This document shows positions 6,374 to 6,534 of a stretch of DNA of 6,534 nt, in pieces. Position 1 is the stretch's first letter. Each line of letters begins with the position of its first letter. The notes below the pieces were generated by a model. The model worked only from the letters and a program-made list of their open reading frames with translations, was not told the origin of the DNA and ran no database searches. The stretch is from an uncultured Eubacterium sp. (GTDB taxonomy: Bacteria; Bacillota; Clostridia; Peptostreptococcales; Anaerovoracaceae), in assembly GCA_946614405.1 (NCBI GenBank), contig CAMOGZ010000087.1, positions 1 to 6,534 of the forward strand, in the 5' to 3' direction. Position numbers and translations under genes: made by a program.

Positions 6374-6433
6374 TGAAAAAGTTTTAAAAAATAAAATTTA
6401 GGGGTTGACAAACAGCCGAGAGAGTGGTAATAT
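6374..6433 (+). promoter_or_regulatory. Strong sigma-A promoter P2 with AT-rich UP-like element
   Basis: TTGACA (6405-6410), a 17-bp spacer and TAATAT (6428-6433) with a TG extension at 6425-6426. A long A/T-only stretch (about 6381-6400, within 6374-6400) resembles an UP element. The core matches P1 at 24 of 29 bases. Two near-identical strong promoters 155 bp apart are typical of rRNA operons. The start is expected near 6440. Confidence 0.83.
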
Positions 6434-6440
6434 GTTATAT

Positions 6441-6534
6441 GTTCGCAGCAAGCGAACGCAGAGCTCCTGAGAGCTCACAACAGAACCTAGAAAACCTCAT
6501 AGATAGGAAACAAGTCAAACAAGACATAAAGGTT
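6441..6534 (+). other. Leader of a probable rRNA or other stable-RNA operon (3' partial)
   Basis: Two compact hairpins follow P2: GTTCGC/GCGAAC (6441-6446 with 6452-6457) and GAGCTC/GAGCTC around a 4-base loop (6461-6476). TAGAAAACCTCAT (6488-6500) partly resembles the boxA antitermination element found in Firmicute rRNA leaders before 16S. No ribosome site or start codon with a following frame is seen. The mature RNA would lie beyond the right edge, so the rRNA identity is inferred from promoter style and leader shape. A tRNA operon is possible. Confidence 0.5.

Overview
The window looks like a low-G+C-phylum Firmicute, most likely a moderately GC-rich clostridium of the Lachnospiraceae type. 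The evidence is strong AGGAGG-type ribosome binding sites, the protein sequences (SpoVB/YabM-type flippase, HU, RqcP) and a gene order recalling the mfd - spoVT - yabM - yabN(mazG) - yabO - yabP - yabQ - divIC neighbourhood of Bacillus subtilis. The genus cannot be read from this sequence.

All genes are on the + strand and tightly packed. Positions 1-1653 hold the C-terminal half of the transcription-repair coupling factor Mfd, open at the left edge. A metal-dependent amidohydrolase of the S-adenosylhomocysteine/5'-methylthioadenosine/5'-deoxyadenosine deaminase family (1664-2959) follows after 10 bp. Next come a 14-helix MOP-superfamily flippase (2974-4614), a MazG-family nucleotide pyrophosphohydrolase (4619-5416) and the nucleoid protein HU (5453-5731). 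A clear intrinsic terminator (5749-5776) ends the HU message, and a small S4-domain protein of the RqcP/YabO type (5797-6042) begins 20 bp after its T-tract. Spacings of 10, 14, 4 and 36 bp suggest one transcription unit from mfd to HU, with a plausible extra promoter inside the 3' end of the deaminase gene.

The last 492 bp (6043-6534) contain no supportable protein gene. They hold a perfect 16-bp palindrome, short dispersed repeats and two very strong tandem promoters (TTGACA-N17-TAATAT, both with a TG extension). These are followed by a hairpin-rich leader that looks like the start of a ribosomal RNA operon or another stable-RNA operon beyond the right edge. In related genomes yabP, yabQ and divIC would be expected in this place.

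The genes form a housekeeping block: transcription-coupled repair, salvage or detoxification of adenosine-type nucleosides, envelope lipid-linked precursor flipping, nucleotide-pool cleaning, chromosome compaction and ribosome quality control. I see no CRISPR array, insertion sequence, phage gene, toxin-antitoxin pair or defence system, and no sign of a wholly new system. The points most worth checking are the apparent loss of all metal ligands in the second MazG domain, the HU/RqcP attenuator arrangement, the duplicated promoter modules, and the missing sporulation and division genes.
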